Of a DNA stretch of 64,000 nucleotides, positions 60,833-64,000 are shown one piece after another. Numbering within the stretch: position 1 is the stretch's first letter; every line of letters starts with the position of its first letter. The DNA is from Macrococcoides animalis. GTDB lineage: Bacteria > Bacillota > Bacilli > Staphylococcales > Staphylococcaceae. The stretch spans positions 1,798,001-1,862,000 of the forward strand of contig NZ_CP179727.1 of assembly GCF_047425875.1 (NCBI RefSeq), given 5' to 3'. The notes beneath the pieces were generated by a model, which had not been told where the DNA came from, made no database searches, and worked only from the letters and a program-made list of their open reading frames with translations. Made by a program: the position numbers and the translations under genes.

Positions 60833-62093
60833 TTTATCATTAGCCTATGATAAAACTTTTTCGTGTGTTCAATGTGGCATGTGCTTACCCAGTTGCCCAA
60901 CCTATTTAACATTGAAAGAAGAGAAACATTCTCCAAGAGGAAGAATCAATCTGTTAAAATATTATGCTGAAAAAAACCTCAGTTTAGAAGATATCAGAGA
61001 AGGATTTGAAGTTTGTTTGGGTTGTATGGCTTGCCAAACTGTATGCCCAACAGGTGTTGATTATGGATACATTCATCATACGGCTGTGGAGATGTTAAAA
61101 GAAAAAGAAAAGAAAAAAAATCCAGTTAAATATTACAGTCTAAAATATACTTTAAGTAACAGTTTAAATAAGAAAGTATCGTTAAAAATTATGAAAAAGT
61201 CGTTATATTCAGTTCAAAATGTCATGAACAAAGAATCTAAGGTATTAAATATTATTGGACAAAAGAATAAAACATTTTATCAGTCTTTGCCTACAATCAA
61301 TAAATCAAATGTAAATACACGCAGTCCAAATTATAAAGATGAAAAGTCTAAATCTCTAAAAGTAGTTTACTTTAAAGGTTGTGTTATGGATGTCATGTTT
61401 GAAAAAATTAATGATAGAGCAATAGAAATATTAGAAAGACATAATATTGAAGTGATTACTTTACCCAATGAAATATGTTGTGGTGCACTACAAAATCATG
61501 CTGGTTATTCAGAAGATGCGAAACAATTAGCTATTAAGAATATTGAAATGTTTGAAAAAATTGAATGTGATTATATTGTGAATGCTATAGGGGGATGCGG
61601 AGCAACTTTAAAAGAATATCCGCTTTACTTTAGTGATGAACCTGGCATGCAGATAAGGGCTAAGACATTTAGTGATAAAAATGTGGACATATCAGTATTA
61701 TTAGCTCAGTTGGAATTAAAATTAACCAAATCATTAAACTATGATGTTACTTATCAACCATCATGTCATTTGACAAATGTACAAAAAGTAACAAAACAAC
61801 CTGAAACAATTATCAAAAAAATTCCAGGAATAAATTTTACAACTTTAAAAGAAAAAGATATTTGCTGCGGATCTGCTGGGATTTATAATATTGTGCAATA
61901 TGAAAATGCAATGAAAGTATTAGATAGAAAAATGGGATATGTTAAAGAGACAAGAGCAAACGTTATTGTTACGAGTAACCCAGGTTGTTATTTGCAAATG
62001 CAAGTAGGAATTATGAGAGAAGGATTATCTGAAATTGTTGAAGTGAAACATATTGTTGACTTAGTATATGAATCTTGTGTGGAGGGGAAATAA
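60825..62093 (+). CDS. glcF: GlcF-like iron-sulfur protein with CCG domains
   Basis: The 422-residue protein has two 4Fe-4S cluster motifs, CVQCGMCLPSCP (Cys14, 17, 20, 24) and CLGCMACQTVCP, followed by two CCG domains with KGCVMD, EICCGALQNHA, YQPSCHLT and KDICCGSAGIYN. It is the electron-transfer partner typical of GlcDF-type dehydrogenases, feeding menaquinone. It overlaps the end of glcD (60807-60832 region) and LhgO starts one base after its stop, so the three are tightly coupled. Confidence 0.88.
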   Translation: MNNLSLAYDKTFSCVQCGMCLPSCPTYLTLKEEKHSPRGRINLLKYYAEKNLSLEDIREGFEVCLGCMACQTVCPTGVDYGYIHHTAVEMLKEKEKKKNPVKYYSLKYTLSNSLNKKVSLKIMKKSLYSVQNVMNKESKVLNIIGQKNKTFYQSLPTINKSNVNTRSPNYKDEKSKSLKVVYFKGCVMDVMFEKINDRAIEILERHNIEVITLPNEICCGALQNHAGYSEDAKQLAIKNIEMFEKIECDYIVNAIGGCGATLKEYPLYFSDEPGMQIRAKTFSDKNVDISVLLAQLELKLTKSLNYDVTYQPSCHLTNVQKVTKQPETIIKKIPGINFTTLKEKDICCGSAGIYNIVQYENAMKVLDRKMGYVKETRANVIVTSNPGCYLQMQVGIMREGLSEIVEVKHIVDLVYESCVEGK

Positions 62094-63290
62094 ATGTTTG
62101 ATTGCATCGTAATTGGTGGAGGAATAATAGGACTTTCCACTGCTTATCACTTAAAGAAAGAAAATCCTAAATTAGACATACTTGTACTTGAAAAAGAAAA
62201 TAAAGTTGCAACACATCAAACTGGACACAATTCTGGTGTTATTCACTCCGGCATCTATTATAAGCCAGGATCATATAAAGCAAGATTTGCTAAAGCGGGT
62301 GCTGATTCAATGATTCAGTTTTGTATAGATAACGATATCTCATTTAATCAATGTGGAAAATTAATTGTTGCAACAGATGATTCGCAGTTAGGTCGATTAA
62401 GACAACTTTATGATAGAGGAATCGAGAATGGCTTAGATGTTTCCTATTTAAATTATAAAGAAACACTCGCTATAGAACCTCATGTGAATGCAGTTGCATC
62501 TGTTAAAGTTAATTCAACGGGTATAGTAGATTATAAAGAAGTGTCTGAGAAATTACTAGAATTATTTCAATCGATGAATGGTCAGTGTGATTTAATGGAA
62601 GAGGTTACTGCGATTCAAGAATCAGCAGAAAAAGTAATCATAAAAACGAACAAAAATAATTATGAGACAAAATTCTATATTAATTGTGCAGGACTTTACT
62701 CAGATAAAATAGCTAAACTGGGTGGAATTGATACTGATATACAAATAGTTCCCTTTAGAGGGGAGTATTATGAACTAAAAGAAGAAAAACATGATTTAGT
62801 GAAAACATTAATCTATCCAGTACCAGATCCGAAATTTCCATTTTTAGGTGTTCATTTTACTAACATGATTGGTGGCGGCGTAGATTGTGGACCTAATGCA
62901 GTACTTGGATTTTCTAAAGAATCTTATGGAAAATTTGATTTTAAAAAGGATGAATTTTTAGAACTTATCAAATTTAAAGGAATTTATAAATTGGGACTGA
63001 AATATATGAAGATGGGTGTAGGAGAATATTATCGATCTTTTAATAAAAAAGCATTTGTTAGAAATGCTCAAAAATTAGTTCCTCAAGTGAGAGAAGAGGA
63101 TTTTGTACCGATGGAAGCTGGAGTTAGGGCACAGGCAATGAATAGTAAGGGTGAATTAATTGATGATTTTTATTTTGAAACATCAAGTAGAAGTATTCAT
63201 GTATTGAATGCACCATCACCAGCTGCTACTGCTAGCTTGGAAATTGGAAAAGAAATATTAACTAAATATAAAAGTAGAGAAACCGTTTAA
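62094..63290 (+). CDS. lhgO: L-2-hydroxyglutarate oxidase LhgO
   Basis: This 398-residue DAO-type flavoprotein has the FAD-binding start CIVIGGGIIGLSTAYHL, then THQTGHNSGVIHSGIYYKPGSYKARFAKAG, the LhgO/YgaF signature, and the FPFLGVHFTNMIGGGVDCGPNAVLGF block. LhgO oxidises L-2-hydroxyglutarate to 2-oxoglutarate and reduces a membrane quinone. It lies directly after the GlcF-like gene, which points to a shared pathway for 2-hydroxyacids. A terminator follows its stop. Confidence 0.93.
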   Translation: MFDCIVIGGGIIGLSTAYHLKKENPKLDILVLEKENKVATHQTGHNSGVIHSGIYYKPGSYKARFAKAGADSMIQFCIDNDISFNQCGKLIVATDDSQLGRLRQLYDRGIENGLDVSYLNYKETLAIEPHVNAVASVKVNSTGIVDYKEVSEKLLELFQSMNGQCDLMEEVTAIQESAEKVIIKTNKNNYETKFYINCAGLYSDKIAKLGGIDTDIQIVPFRGEYYELKEEKHDLVKTLIYPVPDPKFPFLGVHFTNMIGGGVDCGPNAVLGFSKESYGKFDFKKDEFLELIKFKGIYKLGLKYMKMGVGEYYRSFNKKAFVRNAQKLVPQVREEDFVPMEAGVRAQAMNSKGELIDDFYFETSSRSIHVLNAPSPAATASLEIGKEILTKYKSRETV

Positions 63291-63307
63291 TAAGCGGTTT
63301 CTTTTTT
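63277..63307 (+). terminator. Terminator after lhgO
   Basis: Stem GAAACCG / CGGTTTC around the stop codon, followed by TTTTTT. Confidence 0.8.
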
Positions 63308-63410
63308 AGGAGAGGCATATTCATTAGACTTGAAATAAATAACCTACAAAAGATAGAATTAAAGTAAATAATCACTACTTTAGATTAAAAATACTATAGG
63401 ACGTGATAAA

Positions 63411-63614
63411 GTGGATATGTATATGTGGTTACTAATATTTATACCTATATTTATCGTATTATTTAGTAATGAACCGAATAAAAATGAGTCATCTAAATTA
63501 CGAAATCAAGAGAATAAAATAAAGAAACAGCTAACACCTGAAGAACAGAAGAAATATGCAGTAGCAAGATTAGCAAACACATTAAAAAATTTGAGTGATG
63601 AAATGAGACCTTGA
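63411..63614 (+). CDS. Small membrane-anchored protein of unknown function
   Basis: The 67-residue product has an N-terminal membrane helix (MYMWLLIFIPIFIVLF) and a soluble charged tail (NKNESSKLRNQENKIKKQ, then EEQKKYAVARLANTLKNLS). I do not recognise it; the layout recalls the mini membrane proteins at 55068-55509 but the tail sequence differs. Start GTG 63411 or ATG 63417; ribosome site AGGACGTGA. It ends 26 bases before the next gene. Confidence 0.5.
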   Translation: MDMYMWLLIFIPIFIVLFSNEPNKNESSKLRNQENKIKKQLTPEEQKKYAVARLANTLKNLSDEMRP

Positions 63615-63640
63615 GGATCTTATTTTTATAGGAGGAGACA

Positions 63641-64000
63641 ATGACACATTATCACTTTATAACATCGAATGTTGAAATTGAGAGTGAATATTTAGAGGAA
63701 AATAAAGTTGATTGGGAAGAAAAAGTTGTAGGATCGAAATATAAAGTTCAGTATATGCTTCACTATGGACCGAGTGAAGAAGAGTTTGAACAAGTTTACG
63801 AGGAACTATTAAAACACGTAGCTCATAATAAAAAATATGATTACATTGTATTAGAAATTGCGCATGCATTAGATGCTGAAGGTATCCCGCTGCAAGTATT
63901 AAAGCGTCATAGACTTGATATCGGAGAATTTAGAAAAGAACATCTTATGGAATTGAAGCAAGATGAGATGATTTGTATTGAAAGAAATAAATGGATGGAG
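63641..64000 (+). CDS. Unknown protein, 3' end beyond the window
   Basis: A reading frame starts at ATG 63641 after AGGAGGAGA and stays open for 120 codons to the window edge, so the gene is incomplete. The visible protein (MTHYHFITSNVEIESEYLEE at the start) is acidic and contains no signal or membrane segment. I do not recognise a family. It follows the 63411 gene by 26 bases and may belong to the same transcript. Confidence 0.6.
   Translation, partial: MTHYHFITSNVEIESEYLEENKVDWEEKVVGSKYKVQYMLHYGPSEEEFEQVYEELLKHVAHNKKYDYIVLEIAHALDAEGIPLQVLKRHRLDIGEFRKEHLMELKQDEMICIERNKWME

Overview
This 64 kb window is a chromosomal segment of a low-GC Gram-positive bacterium of the family Staphylococcaceae. 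The main evidence is gene content and order: yheB-yheA, hemZ, yhaO-yhaN-yhaM, prsA, hpr, hit-ecsAB, a TRAP (target of RNAIII-activating protein) homologue, hemE-cpfC-cgoX, comK, men genes, pckA/metK and crcB pairs. The pattern resembles staphylococcal chromosomes but differs in detail: menFDHB lies close to menE-menC, an AdsA-like wall protein sits beside crcB, and there is a TRAP-TAXI/hydroxyacid operon. Macrococcus (Macrococcoides) is my best guess for the genus. That is an inference from memory and was not tested by a search.

Layout. 1-8014: yheB end, yheA, hemZ and the co-translated yhaO-yhaN-yhaM set. 8015-14210: prsA, a DUF3267-like gene, hpr, ytxH, hit, ecsAB and the TRAP homologue, bracketed by two copies of a structured dispersed repeat. 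14262-20522: haem genes (coproporphyrin-dependent branch), lipoate ligase, an IDEAL-domain protein, comK with a strong promoter, two tRNAs and a small gene. 20748-22648: a PanE-like reductase and eight tRNAs. 22843-33233: two unknown small proteins and menaquinone biosynthesis (menA divergent from menF-D-H-B, then menE-menC). A NERD-nuclease gene and an eight-copy palindromic tandem array lie between menB and menE. 33422-45851: acyltransferase, yidD, a lipoprotein, ytkD, a hydrolase, pckA, a SAM-I riboswitch and metK, a Glu/Thr-repeat lipoprotein, a degenerate NERD membrane protein, an AdsA-like LPXTG nucleotidase, a FluC pair and a transaldolase-like aldolase. 46019-53446: a 5-oxoprolinase-type operon (pxpB-pxpC-accB-accC-pxpA) with an NRAMP-related transporter, then a second transporter paralogue. 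53609-55634: an alanine symporter and three mini membrane proteins. 55697-63290: an operon for a fused TRAP transporter with TAXI binding protein, a FadR-type GntR regulator, GlcD- and GlcF-like proteins and LhgO. The window ends with two unknown genes, the last one cut off.

Most genes are housekeeping. Four things stand out. (1) The 61/62-bp palindromic array begins inside the 3' end of the NERD + zinc-ribbon + putative HTH gene. (2) A dispersed element has two copies with different but complementary arms. (3) The 55.7-63.3 kb operon looks like 2-hydroxyglutarate (or related hydroxyacid) uptake and oxidation; its single sigma-A promoter is overlapped by a cre-like site and a perfect operator-like inverted repeat. 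(4) Several proteins have lost canonical catalytic or metal-binding residues: YhaO, the membrane NERD protein and both NRAMP-related transporters.

All functional calls come from reading the sequence and from knowledge of the families. No database search was run.
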